Assembly: GCA_007134845.1 (NCBI GenBank) | Contig: SLKA01000062.1 | Coordinates: 1 to 64,000, forward strand | Length of the DNA stretch: 64,000 nucleotides | Origin: Balneolales bacterium | GTDB lineage: Bacteria; Bacteroidota; Rhodothermia; Balneolales; Natronogracilivirgulaceae | Direction: 5' to 3' | Shown here: positions 41,748 to 52,060 of the stretch, piece by piece | Numbering within the stretch: the stretch's first letter is position 1 | Layout of the letters: each line of letters starts with the position of its first letter | Program-made: the position numbers and the translations under genes | Notes under the pieces: generated by a model | The model's database searches: none | Told to the model about the DNA's origin: nothing | The model's input: the letters and a program-made list of their open reading frames with translations, nothing else

Positions 41748-43265
41748 TTATTCAACAGAAGAGTCCTGCCCTGTTGCGCACACCATCTCTGCAAGACGTG
41801 CAGCATTGAGCAGATCCGGCTCACGAAAGGCATCCGCCATGAACTGCACACCAATGGGCATGCCGTCGCTGCTGTGCTCCCCGGCAGAGACATTGATCCC
41901 GCAAATTCCGGCCAGATTTGCCGAAATGGTGAAGATATCATTCAAATACATCTGCAGCGGATCATCCTGGATGGCTCCCAGGTCAAATGCGGTGGTAGGT
42001 GCCGTGGGTGAAATAATTACATCCACTTTTGAGAAAGCCTCCACAAAATCCTGTTTGATGAGGCGGCGGATACGCTGAGCCTTGCCGTAATAGGCGTCAT
42101 AGTACCCTGCACTGAGCACATAGGTACCAAGCATGATGCGTCGTTTGACCTCGGGGCCGAATCCTTCGGTGCGGCTCTGCTTGTACAGGCGGATCATCGG
42201 GCTGTCGATGATATCAGAAGAATTCTTTAACCTGGCTTCCTCTTCTTTCAGCTGCGCCCGCACCGCACGCATATCGGCCCTGTGACCATAACGAATACCA
42301 TCGAACCGCGCCAGGTTGCTGGAAGCTTCCGCCGTTGCCAGGACATAATAGGTTGCTATGGCATACTTCAAATGGGGCAGCCGGATGTTCACCAGTTTCG
42401 CACCCTTCTGTTTCATTTTTTCGGCGACATCCAAAACCCGATCCCGTATTTCGGGATCCAGGCCGTCACTGAAATACTCATCGGGAATACCAATCGTAAT
42501 TCCGGCATTGACATTGTCCAGCAGTGTGGAATAATCGGGAACAGGGCGTGATGAGGAGGTCGCATCCCGTGGATCCTGGCCTGCAATCGCCTTGAGCACC
42601 GTCGCCGCATCGCTCACGGTACGGGCAAAAGGACCGATACAGTCAAAGGAAGAGGCAAAAGCAATCAATCCGTGGCGTGAAACACGACCATACGTTGGTT
42701 TGAGTCCGACAACCCCGCAGTACGATGCAGGTTGACGAATCGAGCCGCCGGTGTCTGTACCCAGTGATGCATTGCACATGCCGGCTGCGACGGCAGCAGC
42801 GCTTCCGCCGCTGGAACCCCCCGTAACCTTGCCGGTATTGCGGGGATTTCTGGCCGGGCCGAAAATCGAATTTTCGTTTGACGAGCCCATTGCAAACTCA
42901 TCCATATTGAGCCTGCCAATGATCACGGCATCCTGTGCGTTCAGACGTTCCACCACGGTCGCGCTGTACACCGCCTCATAATTTTCCAGCATTCGTGAGG
43001 CACAGGTGGCCGGATATCCCTCCTGACACAACACCTCTTTGATTCCGATCACGACTCCGGCAAGAGGACCGGCCGTGCCATCCTCAATTTTTTTCTGGAT
43101 CACCCCGGATTGTGCAAGCGCCTGCTCTTTTTGCAGCAGTGTAAAAGCATTGATTTCCGGATTGGCCTCTTCAATACGCGCAACATACCCCTTTACAAGA
43201 TCCGGCAAGATCACCTCGCCGCAGTCAAGTTTCTCGCGCGTGCTGCGAATGTCAAAATATTTCAA
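41748..43265 (-). CDS. gatA: Asp-tRNA(Asn)/Glu-tRNA(Gln) amidotransferase subunit A
   Basis: Amidase signature GGSSGGSAAAVAAGMCNASLGTDTGGSIRQPA; KEVLCQEGYPATCASRMLENY. Confidence 0.95.
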   Translation of the reverse strand: MKYFDIRSTREKLDCGEVILPDLVKGYVARIEEANPEINAFTLLQKEQALAQSGVIQKKIEDGTAGPLAGVVIGIKEVLCQEGYPATCASRMLENYEAVYSATVVERLNAQDAVIIGRLNMDEFAMGSSNENSIFGPARNPRNTGKVTGGSSGGSAAAVAAGMCNASLGTDTGGSIRQPASYCGVVGLKPTYGRVSRHGLIAFASSFDCIGPFARTVSDAATVLKAIAGQDPRDATSSSRPVPDYSTLLDNVNAGITIGIPDEYFSDGLDPEIRDRVLDVAEKMKQKGAKLVNIRLPHLKYAIATYYVLATAEASSNLARFDGIRYGHRADMRAVRAQLKEEEARLKNSSDIIDSPMIRLYKQSRTEGFGPEVKRRIMLGTYVLSAGYYDAYYGKAQRIRRLIKQDFVEAFSKVDVIISPTAPTTAFDLGAIQDDPLQMYLNDIFTISANLAGICGINVSAGEHSSDGMPIGVQFMADAFREPDLLNAARLAEMVCATGQDSSVE

Positions 43266-43330
43266 AACGTAGTAATACTTAATTCAAATGCTGTTGTATC
43301 AGGAAATGTTACGCACCTGATCCCCGCGGA

Positions 43331-43591
43331 TCAGTCTGCATCTTCTTCCTTCTCAACTTTTTGCTTTTCCTTTTCACGCGGCTGCTTATCAGGCGGCTGC
43401 TCTTTACGCTCGGATTGGGTGGGTTCCTGCGAACCTTTCTCTATTTCCTTGCGTATGTCGGTTGACGCTTTCCGGAATTCTGTGATTCCCTGCCCTAGTC
43501 CACGCGCAAGCTCGGGGATTTTTTTTGCTCCGAACAGAAGCAACACCACCATGATAATAACCAGCCATTCAATACCGCCAAAAGAACCCAT
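43331..43591 (-). CDS. tatA: Sec-independent protein translocase TatA/TatE
   Basis: [36 protein letters not shown]. Confidence 0.94.
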   Translation of the reverse strand: MGSFGGIEWLVIIMVVLLLFGAKKIPELARGLGQGITEFRKASTDIRKEIEKGSQEPTQSERKEQPPDKQPREKEKQKVEKEEDAD

Positions 43592-43775
43592 AAAAATACC
43601 TCAAAATTAATTTTTCATACTATTGTGCTATTCCTTAAAATAGCAAACTTTTACCTCATGGATAACCCCTGACAAAATTATTTTATTGTGATGGCGTTAG
43701 GGACTTGAATTTTATCATAATTATTAGTTTATAACCCTCGAAAGTTACTAACACGAATTTTTATACCGAAACCAT

Positions 43776-44021
43776 ATGATTTGGACTGTTGAACTAGCTG
43801 CAACACTTGAGGATGCCCCCTGGCCGGCAACCAGGAATGAACTGATTGAATGGGCCGAGCGCAACGGTTGCCCCCAGCAGGTGATCGATAATCTCTACGA
43901 ACTTGATGAAGAAGATGACACCCCATACGAAAGTATTGAAGAGATCTGGCCCGATTATATCATGAAAGAGGACTTTTTCCACGGAGAGGAAGACGAGGGA
44001 TTCGACTACGATGACGTCTGA
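43776..44021 (+). CDS. DUF2795 domain-containing protein
   Basis: ELAATLEDAPWPATRNELIEWAERNGCPQQVIDNLYEL..YESIEEIWPDY. Confidence 0.8.
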   Translation: MIWTVELAATLEDAPWPATRNELIEWAERNGCPQQVIDNLYELDEEDDTPYESIEEIWPDYIMKEDFFHGEEDEGFDYDDV

Positions 44022-44124
44022 AGCGTCCTTGTCCCGAATCATTGCATCTTTAGTCCAGTATCCAAATTCTTATATTCGGGTGATGCCGCAACTGTAAGTC
44101 ACCCATTATCCGTATCAGTTCCCC

Positions 44125-46455
44125 TTGAAACGCATTTATTGTGTTATATGCCTGAGCCTGCTGTCCGGTCTGATTCCAGCCGTCCTCGCGAAATCCGGCG
44201 CATTTGCCGCCTTCGCAGAGCCACGCGCCGTACAGGCTCAGACAGAGACGCAGGATGAACAGGATGTTGACCTTCGCATCCGGAGAGTTCGTTTTGTCGG
44301 CAATGATTACTTCAGCAATGGAGAATTGCGCAGAATTGTCCGAACGCGGCCAAACAGGCAGTTTCTTGGAGTTCCCGGTCTAACCCTGTGGTATCAGCTT
44401 CACAGAATTTCCAGCCGGATGGGCGAACCCCCATCGACGCTGGATGAAAACCTGCTCGAACGTGATGTCGAGCGGCTGACCAACTTGTACGAATCCAATG
44501 GTTACCGTAACGCAGTAATCGATACAAATATCACCTTTTTTGACAGGGAGCGTGTAGAAGTTTCGTTTATGATCCGCGAGGGCCGCCAGTCACGCATCCG
44601 TGATGTTTTTTTCAGTGGAATGCCTCAAATCGGTTCCGACGATGACATTATTGATTTTTTAAAGGATAGCGAAATTGTTACCAGAGCGATCAATGACACC
44701 TCCTACCACTCAGGCCTGCCCTTCACCTACGAAAAGATTGCAGAAGAACGAAACCGGGTAATCACACATCTACGTAATAACGGTTATGCTTCCGTCTCCC
44801 GCGATTCGGTAGTAGCGGTGGTTCGGGAAGACACGGTTAACACCCTGCAACTCGACGTGATGTTTCGGATTTTTCCGGGCCGGACCTACCAATTCGGTGA
44901 TGTGCATATTGAGTTGCGCGGACCCGCCGGTGAGTTCGAAAATGTGCGACACGATACGCTTTCGGGCCACCCATATACCGAAGATCCCCTCCGCATAGTC
45001 ATCAATATTGATGAATCGGCACGAACGAGGACCGGCCTCATTGCAAAACAGCTTCTCTTCAAACCCGGCAGCCTCTATGATAACAGTGCTTACCGGAACA
45101 CCGTTAACCAGTACCAGAACCTGGGCATGCTTGTGGTCAACCAGTTCGGCCACTCCGACGATGGATCACTGCCCGATTATTCAAATGAATTTCTGCCGGT
45201 ATATGTGAGGATGCAGACCCTTCCCCGGCATCGCATCCAGTTCGATTTTTTCGGGATGAGACGGCTTGGTTTTGGCGCCGGGGCCGGGGTTCGGTATATT
45301 AATAACAACCTGTTTCAGGGTGCTGAAAATTTCGAGGTTGGAGTGCAGGGTAACTTTGAGTTTGTCAGTGGCACACTGCTGAACAGCACCGAGTTGAGCA
45401 CCGCCTATACCGTTCCACGTCTGAATTTTCCGTTCATGCGTCTTGATCAGACGCCCTTTTTCCTGAATGCCAGTACACGCTATCGATTCAGCTGGGCACA
45501 AAGCCGTCAGGAAAACTTTACGATCAACGCCAATTTCCGCTTCAACAACCAGTTCGAGGTGCGGCACCGCCCGCAAATGGCCAGTCTGCTGGATCTGATC
45601 GAACTTGACTGGCTCGATGCCTCGGCCACATCCGAATTTGAACGGAATCTTCGCGATCGGTTCGATGATATTATCGTGGAGCGTATCCTGGAGGATTTCA
45701 ATCCTCAGTTCAGCTCCATTATACGCTACACATTCCGTTTTGCCAATACCGATTTGATCAAGCGGAACTACGGATTTTTCAGTGAATCTTCCATTGAATT
45801 CGGCGGAACCATTCCATATCTGATGGATCGCTTTGTTTTTGAGCCCGGCGATGTACAGGGTACCGTGCCCTCCCTGAACCTGAGCGACAGCACACTCACC
45901 TACAGCCAGTTTGTGCGTGTTTCGTTTGACTACCGTGACTATGAACCGGTTCTTGAAAACGGAGTATTTGCCTGGCGTGCATTTGCCGGTTACGCACATG
46001 CATTCGGAGTAACACAGCAAATTCCACTTAACAGACGCTTTTTCGCAGGAGGAAGTAATGACATACGCGGTTGGCCGCCCCTTCGACTTGGTCCGGCCGA
46101 TCTTAATCCGGGTGCCGGAGAAGTGCCTATCAATGGCGGTGATTTAAAACTGGCCGGCTTTCTGGAATACCGCCATATCTTGTTTCACAATCTACTGAGT
46201 ACAAACTGGGGTGTTGCAGGCTTTACCGACTTTGGGAATATCTGGTATGGCACGCGCAGTCCGTTTGATGAGGGCAAATTCAAATTTGATGAGTTCTACA
46301 AACAGATTGCTGTCGGTTCCGGGTTCGGCCTTCGACTCGACTGGGAGTACCTTATCTTCCGTATTGATGTCGCCTATCGCGTGCATGACCTTCAACGTGG
46401 CTGGTTCAACAACAGCAATCCATACTGGCACTTCGGGATCGGTCACTCCTTTTAA
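44125..46455 (+). CDS. BamA/Omp85 (TamA-like) outer-membrane protein
   Basis: POTRA-like repeats, C-terminal beta-barrel; FFAGGSNDIRGWPPLRLGP; terminal GIGHSF. TTG start. Confidence 0.88.
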   Translation: MKRIYCVICLSLLSGLIPAVLAKSGAFAAFAEPRAVQAQTETQDEQDVDLRIRRVRFVGNDYFSNGELRRIVRTRPNRQFLGVPGLTLWYQLHRISSRMGEPPSTLDENLLERDVERLTNLYESNGYRNAVIDTNITFFDRERVEVSFMIREGRQSRIRDVFFSGMPQIGSDDDIIDFLKDSEIVTRAINDTSYHSGLPFTYEKIAEERNRVITHLRNNGYASVSRDSVVAVVREDTVNTLQLDVMFRIFPGRTYQFGDVHIELRGPAGEFENVRHDTLSGHPYTEDPLRIVINIDESARTRTGLIAKQLLFKPGSLYDNSAYRNTVNQYQNLGMLVVNQFGHSDDGSLPDYSNEFLPVYVRMQTLPRHRIQFDFFGMRRLGFGAGAGVRYINNNLFQGAENFEVGVQGNFEFVSGTLLNSTELSTAYTVPRLNFPFMRLDQTPFFLNASTRYRFSWAQSRQENFTINANFRFNNQFEVRHRPQMASLLDLIELDWLDASATSEFERNLRDRFDDIIVERILEDFNPQFSSIIRYTFRFANTDLIKRNYGFFSESSIEFGGTIPYLMDRFVFEPGDVQGTVPSLNLSDSTLTYSQFVRVSFDYRDYEPVLENGVFAWRAFAGYAHAFGVTQQIPLNRRFFAGGSNDIRGWPPLRLGPADLNPGAGEVPINGGDLKLAGFLEYRHILFHNLLSTNWGVAGFTDFGNIWYGTRSPFDEGKFKFDEFYKQIAVGSGFGLRLDWEYLIFRIDVAYRVHDLQRGWFNNSNPYWHFGIGHSF

Positions 46456-46498
46456 TTCCTGATAATTCCTGCAACGTAATCCGCTCATGGTTGCCATT

Positions 46499-46580
46499 CA
46501 TAGTTATCCGTTCATAGTAACTCATCCATAGTTACCCGTTCATAGTAAGTCATCCATAGTTATCCGTTCATAGTAACCCA
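46499..46580. repeat. Nested tandem repeat: three 28-bp units, each two related 14-bp halves
   Basis: CATAGTTATCCGTT/CATAGTAACTCATC units beginning at 46499, 46527, 46555. Confidence 0.93.
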
Positions 46581-46737
46581 AGCAATGCAAGCCATGCCAT
46601 TCATTCCGGCTGTCTTTCCGGATAAAGCAATCTCATAACCGGGAGATTTGATAGGTCAATTTTCATTATCATTTTGTACCTTATCAGATGAATTTGGAGC
46701 ACATTTCTGGCATTTACAATCATTTTTCCACTCCATG

Positions 46738-47295
46738 ATCAAACCAAATTTCTGGAAACGAATTAAGGCGCAGTCTGAAATGATTTTTCAGTCGCCTTTA
46801 CTGAAGCGGATGTCTCAGCTCGAACGCTATGAGTTTCTGCAACTTAGCCATCGCCGTCGGTTCAAAGCCGGCGAATATGTCTACTATCAGAACGATCCTG
46901 GTACGGGATTCTACATGATTGAACAGGGAGCGGTTGAATTGTTATATCAGGAGGAGCAAACGGATAATGCCGAACAACTAACCATTCTGAATGCGCCGCA
47001 ATCCTTTGGAGCCTTCAGCGTGGATTACCTGGTCAGGCGCAAGGCCTCGGCACGTTGCGCCACAGACGCTGTGTTGTACGGTTTTTTTATCACCGACTAC
47101 CAGACATTGGGAAAACGCCATCCCCGAATTGCATTGCGTTTTCTGGAGACACTGAATGTATTCGCAATACAACAGTATGATCTGGTCATATCACGCATGT
47201 CGCAGATAGATGAGGAGGAAACCGGTCCGGAAGCCTGCGCTCTGCTCTTTGAAACCTATGATATCCCTGTCGAAGAGTCGTCCGGGGACAAATAA
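46738..47295 (+). CDS. Cyclic nucleotide-binding domain protein (Crp-like sensor domain, no obvious HTH)
   Basis: FKAGEYVYYQNDPGTGFYMIEQGAVELLYQ; start placed at MIKPNFWKRI. Confidence 0.75.
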   Translation: MKPNFWKRIKAQSEMIFQSPLLKRMSQLERYEFLQLSHRRRFKAGEYVYYQNDPGTGFYMIEQGAVELLYQEEQTDNAEQLTILNAPQSFGAFSVDYLVRRKASARCATDAVLYGFFITDYQTLGKRHPRIALRFLETLNVFAIQQYDLVISRMSQIDEEETGPEACALLFETYDIPVEESSGDK

Positions 47296-47306
47296 GCTGT
47301 ACTGGA

Positions 47307-48794
47307 ATGCATCAACACACACCTCCTTCTCCTGTTAAAAAGGGACGGGAACTGATTCTGGATATCACCACTGCCGCATTCGAAGGCAAAGGACTGGGAA
47401 AAGTCGATGAATACGCTGTTTTTGTAAAGAATACGGCACCCGGTGACCGTGTCCGGGTGCGCATCATCCGGAAACGGAAGAACTATGCCGAAGGCGTGCT
47501 TCTCGAGATCCTGGCCCCTTCCCCGATACGAATCCCTCCCCGGTGCCGGCATGCCGGTGTCTGCGGCGGCTGTACCTGGCAGCACATCCCCTATGAAGCA
47601 GAGCTGGCTCATAAATCGGGACACGTTGCCGACCATTTCCAGCGGATAGGCGGTTTTCGCGACATTCGCATTGATCCGGTGATCGGTGCGCCCGACCCTT
47701 TCCACTACCGAAATAAAATGGAATACACCTTCGGTGACCGGCGATGGCTGACAGACGACGAGGTACAGTCCGACAAACCGATATCTGACAGAGACTTTGC
47801 CCTGGGCCTTCATGTTCCCGGCCGCTATGATCGCATTCTGAATCTGGAAGAGTGCCACCTGCAGGAACCGGTCTCCTTCCGGATCCTCGACTCCGTCCGG
47901 GATTATGCCCTCACCAACCGCATCCCTCCATACAATTCACACAAACACGAGGGCTTTCTTCGGAATCTGATTATCCGCAATGCTGTACATACGAGTGATC
48001 TGATGGTCAATCTGGTTACCAGCGCCGAGGAAAATGGCATCATGCAGCCTCTGACCGATCATCTTCTGCAAACCTTCCCTGAAATCACCACGGTCATCAA
48101 CACCATCAACGACACCCGTTCACCGTCTTCTGAGGGAAGGTACCGGAATGTGCTTCACGGACCGGGCTATATTCGCGAGCATATCGGAAACTATCACTTC
48201 CGGATTGATCCGGGGACATTTTTCCAGACCAACACGCTGCAGGCGAAAGCCCTTTATGATGTCGTCCTGCACTCACTTGATGATTCGGCATTTACTGCAC
48301 CTGATAGTGCAGCAGAAGTAAAACCTGCAAAAGAAGACAAGGTCCTTTATGACCTCTACTGCGGTGTGGGAACACTTTCGCTCTACCTTAGTGGCAAGGC
48401 CTCCAGGGTGGTGGGAATTGAGATACACGCAGGGGCGGTCGAAAAAGCCCGTGAAAACGCAGCTGAAAATAAGGTGGATCATGCCGTTTTCGAACAGGGA
48501 GATATGAAGGACATATTTAATGATGCGCTTATTGAACGCCACGGTCGTCCCGACGTGATCATCACCGATCCGCCACGTGCCGGCATGCACGAATCAGTGA
48601 CAGAACAAATCAAGAAAATCGCCCCGGGAAAAATTATCTATGTGAGCTGTAACAGTGCCACCCAGGCTCGCGATGCAGCCATGCTTGCGGATCAATACAA
48701 CGTCGAACGCATTCAACCGGTTGATATGTTTCCCCGCACATATCATATCGAATCGATAGCCGTTTTATCAAAAAAAGAGGGCAGCACCTCATGA
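47307..48794 (+). CDS. rlmD: 23S rRNA (uracil-C5)-methyltransferase, RlmD/RumA family
   Basis: TRAM-like N-terminus, CRHAGVCGGCTWQHIPYE cluster, DLYCGVGTLSLYL, DPPRAGMHESV, YVSCNSATQARD. Confidence 0.92.
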   Translation: MHQHTPPSPVKKGRELILDITTAAFEGKGLGKVDEYAVFVKNTAPGDRVRVRIIRKRKNYAEGVLLEILAPSPIRIPPRCRHAGVCGGCTWQHIPYEAELAHKSGHVADHFQRIGGFRDIRIDPVIGAPDPFHYRNKMEYTFGDRRWLTDDEVQSDKPISDRDFALGLHVPGRYDRILNLEECHLQEPVSFRILDSVRDYALTNRIPPYNSHKHEGFLRNLIIRNAVHTSDLMVNLVTSAEENGIMQPLTDHLLQTFPEITTVINTINDTRSPSSEGRYRNVLHGPGYIREHIGNYHFRIDPGTFFQTNTLQAKALYDVVLHSLDDSAFTAPDSAAEVKPAKEDKVLYDLYCGVGTLSLYLSGKASRVVGIEIHAGAVEKARENAAENKVDHAVFEQGDMKDIFNDALIERHGRPDVIITDPPRAGMHESVTEQIKKIAPGKIIYVSCNSATQARDAAMLADQYNVERIQPVDMFPRTYHIESIAVLSKKEGSTS

Positions 48795-50272
48795 AAATCA
48801 GTGTTATCGGAGCAGGATTAGGCGGGTTGTCCGCATCAGCAATTTTAGCTTCCCGGGGACACACCGTTGATCTTTTCGAGCAAAATGAAAATCCGGGTGG
48901 CAAAATGCAGGAATTACGTAGTACCGGTTTTCGCTTTGACACCGGTCCGAGTCTGCTTACCATGCCGTTTCTGCTGGAGCAGGTTTTTGAACGATGCGGC
49001 AAATCATCAGCAGATTATCTGGAGTGGACTCAGGTGGAGCCGGTGTGCCGGTATCAGTTCCCTGACGGCTCCGTGTTTCATAACTACCATGATCCCCGCA
49101 GAAACCGGGAGGAACTGATGCGCATTGCCCCGGAGGATGTAGAAGCCTGGGACCAATTTCTCGATTACAGCTCCGATCTGTACCGTCGTACCGCCGAGAC
49201 ATTCCTTTTCAATCCGCTTCAGGGCATACGGGATATGCAGCTCAGTGACATACCCGACTTTCTGCGCATTGACGCCTTTACCACTGTATCCAAGCGTGTT
49301 GATGACTATTTCAGCTCCCCCAGACTGCGTCAGCTTTTCAAGCGTTTTCCAACCTATAACGGCTCTTCGCCTTATCAGGCTCCGGCCACACTGAATGTGA
49401 TCCCCTTTGTAGAACTCCGTCTGGGTGGTTATTACATCAAGGGGGGCATGTATAATCTCGCACGTGCGCTGGTGAAACTGGCTGAGGACTGCGGGGTGCG
49501 GATTCATATCGGCGTTCCGGTTGATATGATCGTTCCCGATCCCGGGCGCAAACGTGCGATTTCGGGACTCATGATCAACGGAACCTTATACGAGGCGGAT
49601 GCCGTCGTAGCCAACAGTGATGCCACGGCTACCTATATGAGCCTTATGCCGCGCAATGCGCTCTCACAGTTAAATAAAAGAAGGATTTCACGTATCGAAC
49701 CTTCCTGTTCCGGTTTTGTTGTGCTGCTGGGTCTGAACCGCATCTATCCGCAGCTAAAGCATCACAACATCTTTTTTTCCGATAACTATGAAGAGGAATT
49801 CCGTACGATTTTTGATCTGAGAGAACCACCTCAGGATCCCACGGTCTATATCACCAACACATCCCTGACCGACCCCGGTGACGCCCCGCCCGATTGTTCG
49901 AATTTTTTCATGCTGGTAAATGCACCCTACACGGCAGCAGGTCAGCTTTGGCATGAATGGACGGAGACCTACACGGATCATATCATCCATACCATGGAGG
50001 CACGCGGACTTGAAGGGCTCCGGGATGCCATTCTGTTCAGGAAAGTCATCACCCCACCCGATTTTGAGCGTCTTTACGGATCTAACAAAGGCAGCATCTA
50101 CGGCACCAGTTCAAATAACCGCAATGCCGCATTCATCCGGCCGCGAAACAAGTCACCGTGGTTTGATAACCTGTATCTCTGCGGTGGAAGTACTCATCCG
50201 GGCGGTGGCATCCCCCTGGTGATGCAATCGGCCATGAACGTCGATGCGCTCGTGAACCGCCAGGCGGAATAG
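48791..50272 (+). CDS. Phytoene desaturase family protein (CrtI/CrtN-like)
   Basis: VIGAGLGGLSASAILASRGHTVDLFEQNENPGGKMQEL; LYLCGGSTHPGGGIPLVMQSA. Confidence 0.9.
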   Translation: MKISVIGAGLGGLSASAILASRGHTVDLFEQNENPGGKMQELRSTGFRFDTGPSLLTMPFLLEQVFERCGKSSADYLEWTQVEPVCRYQFPDGSVFHNYHDPRRNREELMRIAPEDVEAWDQFLDYSSDLYRRTAETFLFNPLQGIRDMQLSDIPDFLRIDAFTTVSKRVDDYFSSPRLRQLFKRFPTYNGSSPYQAPATLNVIPFVELRLGGYYIKGGMYNLARALVKLAEDCGVRIHIGVPVDMIVPDPGRKRAISGLMINGTLYEADAVVANSDATATYMSLMPRNALSQLNKRRISRIEPSCSGFVVLLGLNRIYPQLKHHNIFFSDNYEEEFRTIFDLREPPQDPTVYITNTSLTDPGDAPPDCSNFFMLVNAPYTAAGQLWHEWTETYTDHIIHTMEARGLEGLRDAILFRKVITPPDFERLYGSNKGSIYGTSSNNRNAAFIRPRNKSPWFDNLYLCGGSTHPGGGIPLVMQSAMNVDALVNRQAE

Positions 50273-50349
50273 AAAGTAACTTATCAGCTACGCGGATCAG
50301 GGCAGCTGAATTACCAGTCAGGCTCTGACAAATAACAGGCAGGTTCTGA

Positions 50350-50874
50350 CTATGACCTTGTTTTCCCGCTTCTGTCCGATCTTTTTCCCAGATTGATCAC
50401 TTCCACATCAATAATTTTCCCGTTTTCAAGGCCGAACCTCACGACTGTACGATACTCATGAAAACCGTGCACTCCCGCCGCACCGGGGTTCATATAGACC
50501 ATGTTACCCTTATCGTAATCACGGGCGATTTTAAGGATATGTGTATGACCGCAAACAAACAGGTCGGGCGGATCCTCTTCCAGTTTCTTTTTGATGGGAA
50601 GTGCATAGCGCCCCGGATTGCCGCCAATATGTGTCATCCACACATCCACTCCCTGTTTTTCAAACCGCTGATGCAGCGGGTAGGCAGCGCGGACGTCCTG
50701 CCCGTCAATATTGCCATAGACGCCGGTCAGCGGTGCGATCGCCTCAAGATGCCGGGCAATTTCAATCTTGCCGAAATCTCCGGCATGCCAGACCTCATCC
50801 ACACCGTTAAAATAATCGGCCACTTGCGGATCGAGATAGTGATGTGTATCTGAAATCAGCCCTATTTTAAGCAT
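50350..50874 (-). CDS. Metallophosphoesterase, YfcE/MJ0936 family
   Basis: IGLISDTHHYLD, HAGDFG, YGNIDG, FVCGHTHILK, MNPGAAG. Confidence 0.93.
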   Translation of the reverse strand: MLKIGLISDTHHYLDPQVADYFNGVDEVWHAGDFGKIEIARHLEAIAPLTGVYGNIDGQDVRAAYPLHQRFEKQGVDVWMTHIGGNPGRYALPIKKKLEEDPPDLFVCGHTHILKIARDYDKGNMVYMNPGAAGVHGFHEYRTVVRFGLENGKIIDVEVINLGKRSDRSGKTRS

Positions 50875-51010
50875 CGTACATATTGTGTATCATAGGGTCA
50901 CGGTTAGCTATCCTGCCATTATACGGCAATATGCAACCGGGGTAAAGCATTTTCTGATGGTGCAATCCGATTTTTTCTTCATTTCGTAAATCTGTCCAAA
51001 CGTATTTCTA

Positions 51011-52042
51011 ATGCCTGATTTCAGCATCATTATTGTCACCTGGAATGCCCTGCATCACCTGAAAACCTTTCTGCCATCGGTTTGGCAGCACTCCCGGCTC
51101 GATGCAGAGATTATCATAGCGGACAATGCCTCCACTGACGGAACAGTGGAATGGGTTGCCGACCATTTTCCGGAGATGCGGATTGTCACCCTGGACCATA
51201 ATTACGGATACTGTGGCGGTAACAACCGGGCTGCAGGCCATGCGCGAGCCGAGAATCTCATTTTTCTGAACAATGATGTGGAGGTAACGCCAGGCTGGCT
51301 TGCCCCCCTGCGCCAGATGCTGGATGACAACCCGGATGTAGCTGCGCTGCAGCCGAAACTGCTCAGCTGGAGTGAGCGGAATTATTTTGAATATGCAGGT
51401 GCGGCAGGGGGACTGCTTGACCGGCATGCCTATCCGTTTTGCCGTGGTCGCATTTTTGACACGCTTGAAGCAGATGAGGGGCAGTACGATCAGGAGTGCG
51501 ATATCTCATGGGCAAGCGGCGCGGCAATGGTCATCCGGAAAAAGCCGTTTCTGGACAGCGGCGGTTTTGACGAGACGTTCGAGTTTCACATGGAAGAGAT
51601 CGATCTGTGCTGGCGGCTGTGGAATCGCGGATACCGGACACGTTACTGTCCCGGTTCGGTCGTATATCATCTGGGCGGCGGCTCCCTTCCTCCCGATTCC
51701 CCCCGCAAGCTCTACTACAACTATCGCAATAATTTGAAGATGATCTGGAAAAACAGCCGGTCAGGTCATCTGCCCGGACGCATCACCATGCGCATCCTTC
51801 TGGATGCCGTCGCTTTTTCACGTGCCATGCTGCGGCTGCAGTGGCGCGAGTGCGGCGCCATACTGCGTGCCCATCTCCATTTCTACCGGTCCCTGCCCGG
51901 ACTGATCTCCGTTCGCAAGTCACTCAACAGGGTCAGGACCACATCCAGTGATACGCCGGTTCTTCGCCCCTATTCCATCATCTGGCAGTATTTTTTCCGT
52001 GGCCGGAGAACCTACAACTCATTGCCTGACACTGGAAATTGA
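51011..52042 (+). CDS. Glycosyltransferase family 2
   Basis: FSIIIVTWNALHHLKTFLPSV, ADNASTDGTVEWV, FLNNDVEVTPGWL, FEFHMEEIDLCWRLWNRGYR. Confidence 0.93.
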   Translation: MPDFSIIIVTWNALHHLKTFLPSVWQHSRLDAEIIIADNASTDGTVEWVADHFPEMRIVTLDHNYGYCGGNNRAAGHARAENLIFLNNDVEVTPGWLAPLRQMLDDNPDVAALQPKLLSWSERNYFEYAGAAGGLLDRHAYPFCRGRIFDTLEADEGQYDQECDISWASGAAMVIRKKPFLDSGGFDETFEFHMEEIDLCWRLWNRGYRTRYCPGSVVYHLGGGSLPPDSPRKLYYNYRNNLKMIWKNSRSGHLPGRITMRILLDAVAFSRAMLRLQWRECGAILRAHLHFYRSLPGLISVRKSLNRVRTTSSDTPVLRPYSIIWQYFFRGRRTYNSLPDTGN

Positions 52043-52060
52043 CTGCCAATCTGCCTATTA

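Noticed and set aside
45181-46020. 279-aa minus ORF antisense to the BamA-like gene
   Set aside because: Shadow ORF; composition and lack of motifs indicate an artefact.
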